Shown here piece after piece: positions 56,799 through 64,000 of a DNA stretch of 64,000 bases. The notes beneath the pieces are model-generated. The model had not been told where the DNA came from and ran no database searches. It worked only from the letters and a program-made list of their open reading frames with translations. Origin of the DNA: Thioclava nitratireducens (GTDB lineage Bacteria > Pseudomonadota > Alphaproteobacteria > Rhodobacterales > Rhodobacteraceae); NCBI RefSeq assembly GCF_001940525.2, contig NZ_CP019437.1, positions 3,831,501 to 3,895,500 on the forward strand, read 5' to 3'. The translations under genes and the position numbers were made by a program. The first letter of the stretch is position 1. Each line of letters starts with the position of its first letter.

Positions 56799-58270
56799 AC
56801 GAAACGCTAGACCTCATCACCCCGGAAACCGCGGCTGCGGAGAGCTTCACCGATGCCGCCGAGGCCGTCGCCCGGCTCGAGGCGCTCTATGACGAGGCGA
56901 CCGCCTTCCTGCTCGAGAAATTCAACGAGACGTTGGAGAGCAAGACCGCGCGGAACCGCTTTCGCGCCTTCTACCCGGAGGTGCGCATCTCTGTGCCATC
57001 GCATATCAAGGCCGACAGCCGGCTGAGCTTCGGCCATGTGGCGCTGCCGGGCACCTACACGGCGACGATCACGCGCCCCGACCTGTTCCGCAACTACCTG
57101 ACGCAGCAACTGGGCCTGCTTATCAAGAACCACAATATCCCGGTCACGGTCGGCCCGTCGGAAACCCCGATCCCGGTGCATTTCGCCGTCGCCGCGCATC
57201 CGGAAGTGACGGTGCCGCAGGAAGGCGTGCTCGACTTCTCGCTGCGCGACGTGTTCGACGTGCCGGACCTTGCGGGGATGAACGACGATATCGTCAACGG
57301 CATGGCGGGGCCGAACCCGGACGGCTCGGGCCATCTCGCCCCCTTCACCGCGCAGCGGGTGGATTACTCGCTGGCGCGCCTGTCGCATTACACCGCGACC
57401 AAGGCCGAGCATTTCCAGAACCACGTGCTGTTCACGAACTACCAGTTCTATGTGGACGAGTTCGAGGCCGTTGCGCGCCGCCTGCTGGGCGACAAGAACT
57501 CGGGCTATACGAGCTTCGTCGCGCCGGGCAATCAGGAGATCACCGATCCGCAGGACGAGATCCCGGGCCTTGCGAAACTGCCGCAGATGCCCGCCTATCA
57601 CCTCAAGCGCGCCGATGGCGGCGGGATCACGCTGGTCAATATCGGCGTCGGCCCCTCCAACGCGAAGACCGCGACGGACCATATCGCCGTGCTGCGACCG
57701 CATGCCTGGCTGATGGTCGGTCACTGCGCGGGTCTGCGCAATTCCCAGCAGCTGGGCGACTTCGTCCTCGCCCATGCCTATCTGCGCGAGGACCACGTGC
57801 TCGATGACGACCTTCCCGTCTGGGTGCCAATCCCGGCGCTGGCCGAGATCCAGATCGCGCTGCAGGAAGCGGTGGCAGAGGTGACGAAACTGGAAGGCTA
57901 CGAGCTGAAGCGGATCATGCGCACCGGTACGGTAGCGACGATCGACAACCGCAACTGGGAGTTGAGAGACCAGTCAGGCCCGGTACATCGGCTGAGCCAG
58001 TCGCGCGCGGTTGCGCTCGATATGGAAAGCGCCACGATCGCCGCGAACGGTTTCCGCTTCCGGGTGCCCTACGGCACGCTTCTCTGCGTCTCGGACAAAC
58101 CGCTGCATGGCGAGCTGAAGCTGCCCGGCATGGCGACCGAATTCTACCGCACCCAAGTCGCGAGCCATTTGCTGATCGGCATCCTCGCGATGGAGAAACT
58201 TCGCGAGATGCCTCTGGATCGTATTCACAGCCGGAAATTGCGTAGCTTCGAGGAAACAGCTTTTCTGTGA
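56795..58270 (+). CDS. amn: AMP nucleosidase
   Basis: A 491-residue Amn that splits AMP into adenine and ribose 5-phosphate, close to the 484 residues of the E. coli enzyme. The N-terminal regulatory domain precedes a nucleoside-phosphorylase-like catalytic domain (LVNIGVGPSNAKTATDHIA, MVGHCAGLRNSQQLGD, ALDMESATIAANGF). Coupled to ade by ATGA overlap, it supplies adenine to that enzyme. Expression could be purine-controlled, but I see no riboswitch upstream. Confidence 0.95.
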   Translation: MNETLDLITPETAAAESFTDAAEAVARLEALYDEATAFLLEKFNETLESKTARNRFRAFYPEVRISVPSHIKADSRLSFGHVALPGTYTATITRPDLFRNYLTQQLGLLIKNHNIPVTVGPSETPIPVHFAVAAHPEVTVPQEGVLDFSLRDVFDVPDLAGMNDDIVNGMAGPNPDGSGHLAPFTAQRVDYSLARLSHYTATKAEHFQNHVLFTNYQFYVDEFEAVARRLLGDKNSGYTSFVAPGNQEITDPQDEIPGLAKLPQMPAYHLKRADGGGITLVNIGVGPSNAKTATDHIAVLRPHAWLMVGHCAGLRNSQQLGDFVLAHAYLREDHVLDDDLPVWVPIPALAEIQIALQEAVAEVTKLEGYELKRIMRTGTVATIDNRNWELRDQSGPVHRLSQSRAVALDMESATIAANGFRFRVPYGTLLCVSDKPLHGELKLPGMATEFYRTQVASHLLIGILAMEKLREMPLDRIHSRKLRSFEETAFL

Positions 58271-58401
58271 CGTGGGAAAAACCCGCGCATTCTGGGAAAA
58301 GGGCTTGCCATGCTCAATAAAAACGTGTGGAACATGGCCCACCAACCGTGCAACGCGGACGAAATTGACCCTGGATTACCGGGGCGGAGAGAGGAACGAA
58401 C

Positions 58402-58689
58402 ATGTCGAAACCGATGACCAAGACCCAGCTGGTGGCAGCCCTCGCCGAGGCGATGGACGCCGACAAGAAGACGGCTTCGGCCGCGCTCGACGCAATCACC
58501 GACGTCGTCACCAAAGAAGTGTCGAACGGCGGCGCCGTTACCCTGCCGGGCATTGGCAAAGTCTACTGCCGCGAGCGCCCCGAGCGCATGGTCCGCAACC
58601 CGGCCACCGGCGAGCAGATGCAAAAGCCGGCTGACAAGCAGGTCAAAGTGACCGTGGCGAAAGCGCTCAAGGACAGCGTGAATTCCTGA
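58402..58689 (+). CDS. HU-family DNA-binding protein
   Basis: A 95-residue histone-like HU. MTKTQLVAALAEAM and the beta arm GIGKVYCRERPERMVRNPATGEQ fit HU, with the Pro of RNPATGE for DNA bending intact. GGGGCGGAGAGAGGAAC gives a good Shine-Dalgarno. It is monocistronic, with a strong terminator. A perfect 12-bp palindrome, CTCTCTAGAGAG (58700-58711), lies between stop and terminator. Confidence 0.94.
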   Translation: MSKPMTKTQLVAALAEAMDADKKTASAALDAITDVVTKEVSNGGAVTLPGIGKVYCRERPERMVRNPATGEQMQKPADKQVKVTVAKALKDSVNS

Positions 58690-58727
58690 TCGCAGGACTC
58701 TCTCTAGAGAGGGACAGCCAAGTTTTT

Positions 58728-58760
58728 AGGGCGCCCGCGAGCAATCGGGGCGCCCTTTTT
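58728..58760 (+). terminator. Rho-independent terminator after HU gene
   Basis: AGGGCGCCC (58728-58736) pairs with GGGCGCCCT (58748-58756), followed by a T run on the plus strand. Confidence 0.92.
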
Positions 58761-58776
58761 CAGGCCCGGAGGAAAG

Positions 58777-59652
58777 ATGGATCTGCGCGCGATCGGAATG
58801 GGGCTCGCCTTTGCCCTGATGTGGTCTTCGGCTTTCACGTCCACGCATATCATCGTGGCGGAGGCGCCGCCCCTTGCGGCGCTGGCGTTGCGGTTCGCCC
58901 TGTCCGGCGGGATCGGCATCGCGCTTGCGCTGGCCTTCGGGCAAAGCTGGCGGCTGAGCCGGGCCCAATGGCGCGCCACGATCATTTTCGGTATTTGTCA
59001 AAACGCGCTCTACCTGGGGTTTAACTGGGTCGCGATGACGACGGTCGAAGCCTCGGTCGCCGCGATCATCGCCTCTACCATGCCGCTGATCGTTGGCGCG
59101 CTCGGATGGATCGTCTTCCGCGACCGGATTCCGCTCCTCGGTATCGCCGGGCTGATCGCTGGTTTCGCGGGCGTTGGCATCATCATGGGGGCGCGGCTGC
59201 AAGGCGGGATCGATCCGTTCGGGCTGGGTCTTTGCGTCGCGGGCGCCTTGGCACTGGCAGTGGCCACGCTGACCGTGCGCGGCGCGAGCGGCGGCGGCGG
59301 CGGCGTCTTGATGATCGTCGGGCTGCAGATGCTGGTGGGTTCCGTGAGCCTCGCCGTGGTCTCCGCCTTCACCGAGCATCTGGACGTGACCGTCACGCCG
59401 AAACTGGCGCTGGCCTTTACCTATACGGTAATCGTGCCAGGCCTGATGGCGACCTGGGTGTGGTTCCGCCTCGTGGGCCGCATCGGCGCGGTGCGCGCGG
59501 CGACCTTCCACTTCCTGACGCCGGTCTTCGGCGTCGCGATCGCCTGGGCGGTGTTGGGCGAGCATGTCGACTGGCACGACGCGCTTGGCGTGCTGGTGAT
59601 CGCAGGCGGCATTCTAGCGGTGCAGATCTCAAAGCAAGAGGCGCGGAGGTAA
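58777..59652 (+). CDS. EamA/DMT-family transporter
   Basis: A 291-residue membrane protein with ten helices as two EamA repeats (about 5-135 and 148-288). FALMWSSAFTSTHIIV and the second-repeat VFGVAIAWAVLGEHVDWHDALG are typical of RhaT/EamA exporters of amino acids or metabolites. CGGAGGAAAG precedes the ATG. The stop codon TAA is followed by nine cytosines (59653-59661), a non-coding run. Substrate unknown. Confidence 0.88.
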   Translation: MDLRAIGMGLAFALMWSSAFTSTHIIVAEAPPLAALALRFALSGGIGIALALAFGQSWRLSRAQWRATIIFGICQNALYLGFNWVAMTTVEASVAAIIASTMPLIVGALGWIVFRDRIPLLGIAGLIAGFAGVGIIMGARLQGGIDPFGLGLCVAGALALAVATLTVRGASGGGGGVLMIVGLQMLVGSVSLAVVSAFTEHLDVTVTPKLALAFTYTVIVPGLMATWVWFRLVGRIGAVRAATFHFLTPVFGVAIAWAVLGEHVDWHDALGVLVIAGGILAVQISKQEARR

Positions 59653-59688
59653 CCCCCCCCCGCGCCCCTGAACTTTACGCCTAGCAAT

Positions 59689-60963
59689 TCACGAGCCGCG
59701 CAGCACCTGCAGCAGCTCCAACGTGGCGTATCCATCGGGCGGCAGCCCGCGCGATTTCTGGAAGGCCACGATCGCCTTCGACGTATTCGCGCCGATTTTG
59801 CCGTCGGTCCCGTCCGTATCGAAGCCCGCCGCGGTCAACCTCTCCTGCAGCTCGACCTTCTGCTTCGAATTGAGCGGCTTGCCCGTGCGGGGCCAATCCT
59901 GCACGAAGGGCCCCTTCCCTTTCAGACGATCCGACAGATGCCCCACGCCGATCACGTAGCTGTCGGCGGAGTTGTAGCGCGAGATGGCGCGGAAGTTGCC
60001 GAAGATCATGAAGGCCGGTCCCTTCGCGCCTGCGGGCACGAGGATCGACGCCGAGCCATAATTCGGCACAGTGCCGCCCGTGGCCGAGCGCACGCCAAGC
60101 GCCGCCCAATCGGCAGGGCTCTTCTTCGTGCCCTTGCCGGTGAGGCCGTAGTTGAAGCCAGACGGCAGGATGACCTCGACGCCCCAGGGCTGCCCCTTCG
60201 ACCAGCCCGAGCGCGCCAGATAGGCCGCCGTCGAGGCCAGGGCATCAGTTGGATCTTCCGACCAGATATCGCGCCGACCATCGCCGGTGAAATCAACCGC
60301 ATAGGACAGATAGGAGGTCGGGATGAACTGCGTGTGGCCCATTGCCCCGGCCCAGGAGCCGGTCATGTGCCGCGCATCCACGTCGCCGGACTGGATGATC
60401 TTGAGCGCGGCGATCAGCTGCTTGGCGAAGAACTCGCCGCGTCGCCCGTCATAGGCCAGCGTCGCGAGCGCCGGGATGATCGCCGTCTTCCCACGATAGG
60501 CGCCGTAACGGCTCTCCATGCCCCAGATCGCGACGACGACTTCCTTGTCGACCCCGTATTTGCGTTCGATCGCATCCAGCTGCGGGCCATATTGGCGCAG
60601 CATTTGCTTGCCGGTGGCGACGCGCTCATCCGAGACCGCGCTGTCGAGGTAGTCCCAGATCGACTTGGTGAATTCCGATTGGTAGCGGTCGCGTTCGATC
60701 ACCTTGGGATTGTAGCGCACGTCGGCCATCGCGCGGTTCCAGGTGTACTCGGTGATGCCGTTCGCCAGCGCGCGTGATTTGAAGCCCGCGAGCCAGGACT
60801 CGAAACGCGCTTCCGTTGCGGCGTCCGTCGGCGGGATCGGATCCGCCACGGGCGCGCTGCCCCGCGCCAGCGGCCGGGGCGAGGATTCGGGAGGCCCCGC
60901 ACAGGCCGAGAGCGCGGAAAACGCCATGAATGTCAGTGGGATAATCTTGCCCGGAATTGCCAT
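59689..60963 (-). CDS. Membrane-bound lytic murein transglycosylase (MltB type)
   Basis: A 424-residue lipoprotein (lipobox LSAC, Cys near residue 20) with an MltB-type SLT domain. The catalytic Glu is in WGMESRYGAYRG; FIPTSYLSYAVDFTGDGRRDIW and GNFRAISRYNSADSY are the family blocks. A C-terminal peptidoglycan-binding domain with GFDTDGTDGKIGANTSKAI spans about 360-424. It cleaves glycan strands at the outer-membrane side of the wall. Confidence 0.92.
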   Translation of the reverse strand: MAIPGKIIPLTFMAFSALSACAGPPESSPRPLARGSAPVADPIPPTDAATEARFESWLAGFKSRALANGITEYTWNRAMADVRYNPKVIERDRYQSEFTKSIWDYLDSAVSDERVATGKQMLRQYGPQLDAIERKYGVDKEVVVAIWGMESRYGAYRGKTAIIPALATLAYDGRRGEFFAKQLIAALKIIQSGDVDARHMTGSWAGAMGHTQFIPTSYLSYAVDFTGDGRRDIWSEDPTDALASTAAYLARSGWSKGQPWGVEVILPSGFNYGLTGKGTKKSPADWAALGVRSATGGTVPNYGSASILVPAGAKGPAFMIFGNFRAISRYNSADSYVIGVGHLSDRLKGKGPFVQDWPRTGKPLNSKQKVELQERLTAAGFDTDGTDGKIGANTSKAIVAFQKSRGLPPDGYATLELLQVLRGS

Positions 60964-61047
60964 GTTGCCTGCTCGCTGTTTTGCCCTTTGAACCACTGTA
61001 TCAACGGTTCGTGAGGTTTCAACGGGCGTCAAAAGACACTCTATGGC

Positions 61048-61413
61048 TTACTGCAGCGGCTTCTTGTCGTTGCCGAAAAACGGCTCCATCTGGGCGATGA
61101 TCACGGAGTTCTCGTCGAGCGCCCGTTGCATCAATTCACGTTCAGCGTCGTCGATCTCGTGCCCCTGTTTTTCGCGTTCCGCGAGCGTGCCGTAACCCGT
61201 GACGTCAAGCGGCGCCATCTCGGCCTGCTTGAGGATCGCCACGGTCTCGCGCACGGCCTCTGCCTCGTCCACGCCCGATGCGTAGCAGAGCAGCCCCGCC
61301 CCGGACGCGCCTTTCGGCAGACCGTCATTGGGCGAGCGACCGACCTCGACCAGCAGGGTGAAGACCTGCTGGCGCGAGGGTTTCTTCTTCGGCTTTTCCG
61401 GCTTGTCAGTCAC
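61048..61413 (-). CDS. Small hypothetical protein in dapD operon
   Basis: A 121-residue soluble protein that I do not recognise. The N-terminus is lysine- and proline-rich ([16 protein letters not shown]), then there is an alpha/beta-looking body ([30 protein letters not shown], then [22 protein letters not shown]). It starts at GTG overlapping the dapD stop by eight bases, so it is coupled to dapD. A lysine-pathway accessory role is only a guess from position. Confidence 0.75.
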   Translation of the reverse strand: MTDKPEKPKKKPSRQQVFTLLVEVGRSPNDGLPKGASGAGLLCYASGVDEAEAVRETVAILKQAEMAPLDVTGYGTLAEREKQGHEIDDAERELMQRALDENSVIIAQMEPFFGNDKKPLQ

Positions 61414-62233
61414 GCAGCAGCTCGTTGATGCCGGTCTTCGACCGGGTTTGTGCGTCGACGCGCTTCACGATCACCGCGCAGTAGAGGTTGATGCCGTTCT
61501 TGGACGGCATCGAGCCCGACACGACGACCGAATAGGGCGGCACTTCGCCATACATCACGTCGCCGGTCTCCCGATCAACGATCTTGGTCGACTTGCCGAT
61601 ATAGACGCCCATGCCCAGAACCGAGCCTTCGCGCACGATGCAGCCTTCGACGACTTCCGAGCGCGCGCCGATGAAGCAGTTGTCTTCGATGATGGTCGGG
61701 CCGGCCTGCATCGGCTCCAGCACCCCGCCGATGCCGACGCCGCCCGAGAGGTGAACGCCCTTGCCGATCTGCGCGCAGCTGCCGACGGTGGCCCAGGTAT
61801 CGACCATCGTGCCCTCGTCGACATAGGCGCCGAGGTTCACGAAAGAGGGCATCAGCACCACGCCCGGTGCGATGTAGGCCGATTTACGCACGATGCAGTT
61901 CGGCACGGCGCGGAAACCTCCGGCTTTCCACTCGTTGTCGCCCCAGCCCTTGAACTTGCTGTCGACCTTGTCCCACCAGTGACCGCCCTGCGGGCCACCA
62001 TCCTGCTGCTCCATGTCCTTCAGGCGGAATCCCAGCAGAACCGCCTTCTTGGCCCATTGGTTCACATGCCAGTCGCCGTTCTCGCGCTTTTCGGCCACAC
62101 GCAGTTCGCCGCGATCCAGCGCGTTGAGCGTGTCCTCGATCGCCTCGCGGGTCTCACCGCCGGTTGACGGGGTGATCGTGTCGCGGGCTTCCCAAGCGGC
62201 TTCGATTGCAGTTTCGAGCGCGGCGTTCGACAT
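61406..62233 (-). CDS. dapD: Tetrahydrodipicolinate N-succinyltransferase
   Basis: A 275-residue left-handed beta-helix acyltransferase, matching the E. coli length (274), which succinylates tetrahydrodipicolinate in the lysine pathway. Hexapeptide repeats ([34 protein letters not shown] region) and GNPVYG-like ends are clear. GAGGATTTGCCC precedes the ATG at 62233. It feeds the DapC-like aminotransferase encoded at 7984-9162. It is divergent from the LOG gene. Confidence 0.95.
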   Translation of the reverse strand: MSNAALETAIEAAWEARDTITPSTGGETREAIEDTLNALDRGELRVAEKRENGDWHVNQWAKKAVLLGFRLKDMEQQDGGPQGGHWWDKVDSKFKGWGDNEWKAGGFRAVPNCIVRKSAYIAPGVVLMPSFVNLGAYVDEGTMVDTWATVGSCAQIGKGVHLSGGVGIGGVLEPMQAGPTIIEDNCFIGARSEVVEGCIVREGSVLGMGVYIGKSTKIVDRETGDVMYGEVPPYSVVVSGSMPSKNGINLYCAVIVKRVDAQTRSKTGINELLRD

Positions 62234-62315
62234 GGGCAAATCCTCTTTCAGGTGGCCTTTACAGCGTTCAGCCTATAGTTGGTCAGAGCCAATCGCGCAA
62301 TGAGCAGGTGCCCCT

Positions 62316-63137
62316 ATGAAGGACGACACGACGCATTCGTTCCGCCACTCGCGGGAAGACGCGCAGACCGCAAAGAACATTCCCGACACGCCACAGACCC
62401 GCGCGCCCGCCTATCGGCTGGCCTATACGGACGTGGATTTCATGCTGCGCGACGAGCTGCGCCCGGTTCGGCTGCAGCTCGAATTGCTCAAGCCGCAACT
62501 GATCATGGACGAGCGCGGCATCGAGTCGACCATCGTCATGTTCGGCGGCGCACGCATCCCTGCCCCCGAAAACAAGGCGAGCGCCAAGACCGAATATCTC
62601 GCGGAACTGTCGGGTTACTACGAGGAGGCCCGCAGCTTCGCCCGCGCGATGACGGAGCGTTCGATGCAGGAATATGGCCGGGAGAACGTGATCTGCACCG
62701 GCGGTGGCCCCGGCGTGATGGAGGCAGGCAACCGCGGCGCGCATGAAGCGGGCGGACAGTCCATCGGCCTCAATATCGTGCTGCCGCACGAGCAGGCGCC
62801 CAACGAATTCGTGACGCCCGATCTGACGTTCAACTTCCACTATTTCGCGATCCGGAAGATGCATTTCCTGATGCGCGCCCGCGCGGTCTGCGTCTTCCCC
62901 GGCGGCTTCGGCACGCTCGACGAGATGTTCGAGGCGCTGACGCTGATCCAGACGGGGCGGATGTCGAAGATCCCCTTCATCCTGTTCGGACGAAAATTCT
63001 GGGAAGAGATCATCAACTGGGATCGGCTGGCCGAGGCCGGGACGATCTCGCCCGAAGATCTCGAGCTCGTCAGCTTCGTAGAGACCGCAAAAGACGCAGT
63101 CGCGATCATCGACGGCTGGGATTACGACAACTGCTGA
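62316..63137 (+). CDS. LOG-family nucleotide hydrolase-like protein
   Basis: A 273-residue protein with the Rossmann fold of the LOG/TIGR00730 family. GGGPGVMEAGNRGA and PGGFGTLDE (near residue 195) form the nucleotide-binding and catalytic motif of phosphoribohydrolases such as LONELY GUY and PpnN. The N-terminal ~80 residues are longer than in plant LOG. It probably cleaves a nucleoside 5'-monophosphate; older databases misname it lysine decarboxylase. Confidence 0.88.
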   Translation: MKDDTTHSFRHSREDAQTAKNIPDTPQTRAPAYRLAYTDVDFMLRDELRPVRLQLELLKPQLIMDERGIESTIVMFGGARIPAPENKASAKTEYLAELSGYYEEARSFARAMTERSMQEYGRENVICTGGGPGVMEAGNRGAHEAGGQSIGLNIVLPHEQAPNEFVTPDLTFNFHYFAIRKMHFLMRARAVCVFPGGFGTLDEMFEALTLIQTGRMSKIPFILFGRKFWEEIINWDRLAEAGTISPEDLELVSFVETAKDAVAIIDGWDYDNC

Positions 63138-63146
63138 GGCGTGGGC

Positions 63147-63857
63147 TCAGGCCTTCGCCTCGGCGCTGACCTCGGGAAGCTGCGCGCGATGTTCGACACC
63201 GGCGCGCGCGGCCGCCACCAGCGCCCGAAACAGCGCCCGTTGCCGGTGCGCATAGGTCAGGTATTCCGGGTGCCACTGAACGCCGAGGGCGAAAGGTTCC
63301 TCGATCCGCTCCACCGCCTGCACCATGCCCGAGCCGTCGCGCGCCGCGACCCGCAGGCCGTCGCCCAACCGATCCACCGCCTGACTGTGGAGCGCGTTAA
63401 CCCGCATCGGCTCCAGGCCGGCCAGCGCACCGAGGCGGGTGCCGGGTTCGATCCGCACATCCTTTTTCGGCAAGAGCGTCGTGTGTTTGCGCGCGTTGTA
63501 ATGGTCGTAGGCGTCCTGATGCAGATCACCGCCGAGCGCCACGTTGATCATCTGTGCGCCGCGGCAGATCCCCAGCACCGGCTTTCCTTGCGCCATCGCC
63601 TCCTCGACCAGACATTTCTCCAACTCGTCGCGCGCCGGATCGAGGACCGCGCTCGCGATCAGATCGCCGCCATACAGCTCTGGAGAGATGTCGTCGCCCC
63701 CGCCCACGATGACGCCATCGACATGGCGCACCTCGGCGCGTTTGCCCGCGACCCAGCGCACCGAACGCCCGCCCGCAAGCCAGACGCCGAAGGCGATGAA
63801 AGGATAGACCCGCCACCCGGTGCGACGCGAGGTCGATATGCCGATCAGAGGCTTCAT
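63147..63857 (-). CDS. Class I glutamine amidotransferase-like hydrolase (peptidase C26)
   Basis: A 236-residue gamma-glutamyl-GABA hydrolase-like protein. The nucleophile Cys98 is in GICRGAQMINV, and the His and Glu are in QWHPEYLTY near 194. VGGGDDISPELYGG is conserved. It is similar to PuuD, which hydrolyses gamma-glutamyl-GABA in putrescine breakdown, but no puu genes are nearby. Its ATG overlaps the stop of the gene upstream (cut by the window edge). Confidence 0.88.
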   Translation of the reverse strand: MKPLIGISTSRRTGWRVYPFIAFGVWLAGGRSVRWVAGKRAEVRHVDGVIVGGGDDISPELYGGDLIASAVLDPARDELEKCLVEEAMAQGKPVLGICRGAQMINVALGGDLHQDAYDHYNARKHTTLLPKKDVRIEPGTRLGALAGLEPMRVNALHSQAVDRLGDGLRVAARDGSGMVQAVERIEEPFALGVQWHPEYLTYAHRQRALFRALVAAARAGVEHRAQLPEVSAEAKA

Positions 63858-64000
63858 TTATGCCCGGCAAGCCTCAGAATTTTCTCGCAGGTTTCGAGCC
63901 ATTTCCCACCCAGCAGATGAAATTCGGTTTTCGCCGTCAACCATTCGCGACACATCAGACCCAGCAGTTCAGGGTCTGCCGCGAGCGTCTCCACGAACCA
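63854..64000 (-). CDS. C-terminal fragment of a hypothetical protein (cut by window edge)
   Basis: The last 48 codons of a gene entering from the right edge. It is helical and rich in Leu, Trp and Glu (LMCREWLTAKTEF, GGKWLETCEKILRLAG). The stop TGA overlaps the ATG of the amidotransferase gene, suggesting coupling. Not enough is present to identify the family. Confidence 0.65.
   Translation of the reverse strand, partial: WFVETLAADPELLGLMCREWLTAKTEFHLLGGKWLETCEKILRLAGHK

Overview
The window looks like core chromosome of an alphaproteobacterium in the Rhodobacteraceae (Paracoccus/Rhodobacter/Thioclava-like). This rests on the high GC content, the protein sequences (FtsK, PNPase, LeuS, MutL and a Rhodobacterales-type porin) and gene neighbourhoods I recognise from that family: DUF1674-rsmB-heparinase-purH-lspA-DUF3035-M16-M16, DUF3576-leuS-lptE-holA, and rbfA-DUF2233-truB divergent from dapB. 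I assign the family with confidence but not the genus. I found about 62 protein genes, all apparently intact except those cut by the two window edges. I found no rRNA, tRNA, CRISPR array, insertion sequence or prophage.

Layout. 1-3.2 kb: a thiolase / free-methionine-sulfoxide reductase / GFA operon, a STAS plus anti-sigma-kinase pair, and hspQ. 3.4-10.6 kb: cell-envelope and division genes (SLT lipoprotein, lolA, ftsK), then a DapC-like aminotransferase and an amidase. 10.7-16.2 kb: a ubiquinone-type hydroxylase, then a minus-strand run of aldehyde dehydrogenase, exonuclease III, thioredoxin-TPR, LON-domain protein and a Trm112-like protein. 16.3-23.6 kb: 1-Cys peroxiredoxin, pnp, an NYN-domain protein divergent from pnp, a CPA1 antiporter, putP and rpsO. 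23.7-28.8 kb: a membrane-anchored RTX repeat protein, DUF1643, truB, DUF2233, rbfA, dapB and an SdhAF4-like protein. 28.8-41.4 kb: a long plus-strand run (rsmB, heparinase-like, purH, lspA, DUF3035, a catalytic/non-catalytic M16 pair, mutL, rmuC, DUF3775). 41.5-46.6 kb: an OmpR-type regulator, ribA, an L,D-transpeptidase, yggS, a porin and a DUF3576 lipoprotein. 46.8-54.9 kb: leuS-lptE-holA-flavoprotein, a GST, an MFS carrier and an NAD-binding epimerase-like protein. 55-64 kb: the adenine deaminase / AMP nucleosidase operon, HU, an EamA exporter, an MltB-type transglycosylase, dapD with a small unknown partner, a LOG protein and a class-I amidotransferase.

How the genes work together. Three steps of the succinylase lysine/diaminopimelate pathway are present but scattered (dapB, dapC-like, dapD). 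Outer-membrane building is well represented (lolA, lptE, lspA, porin, several lipoproteins). DNA replication and repair (ftsK, holA, mutL, rmuC, xth) and RNA and ribosome maturation (pnp, rsmB, truB, rbfA, rpsO) make up most of the rest. The ade-amn pair forms a short route from AMP to hypoxanthine.

Most of the window is ordinary housekeeping sequence, and I do not see a clear new defence, mobile or biosynthetic system. The observations most worth a second look are a dispersed hairpin element ending in a GATATTT-type box, usually placed right after stop codons (six copies, one of which also encodes the tail of an L,D-transpeptidase); a membrane-anchored RTX-repeat protein with no enzymatic domain and a TTAAGC palindrome in its promoter region; the NYN protein divergent from pnp; and a RibA with an unusual N-terminal domain.
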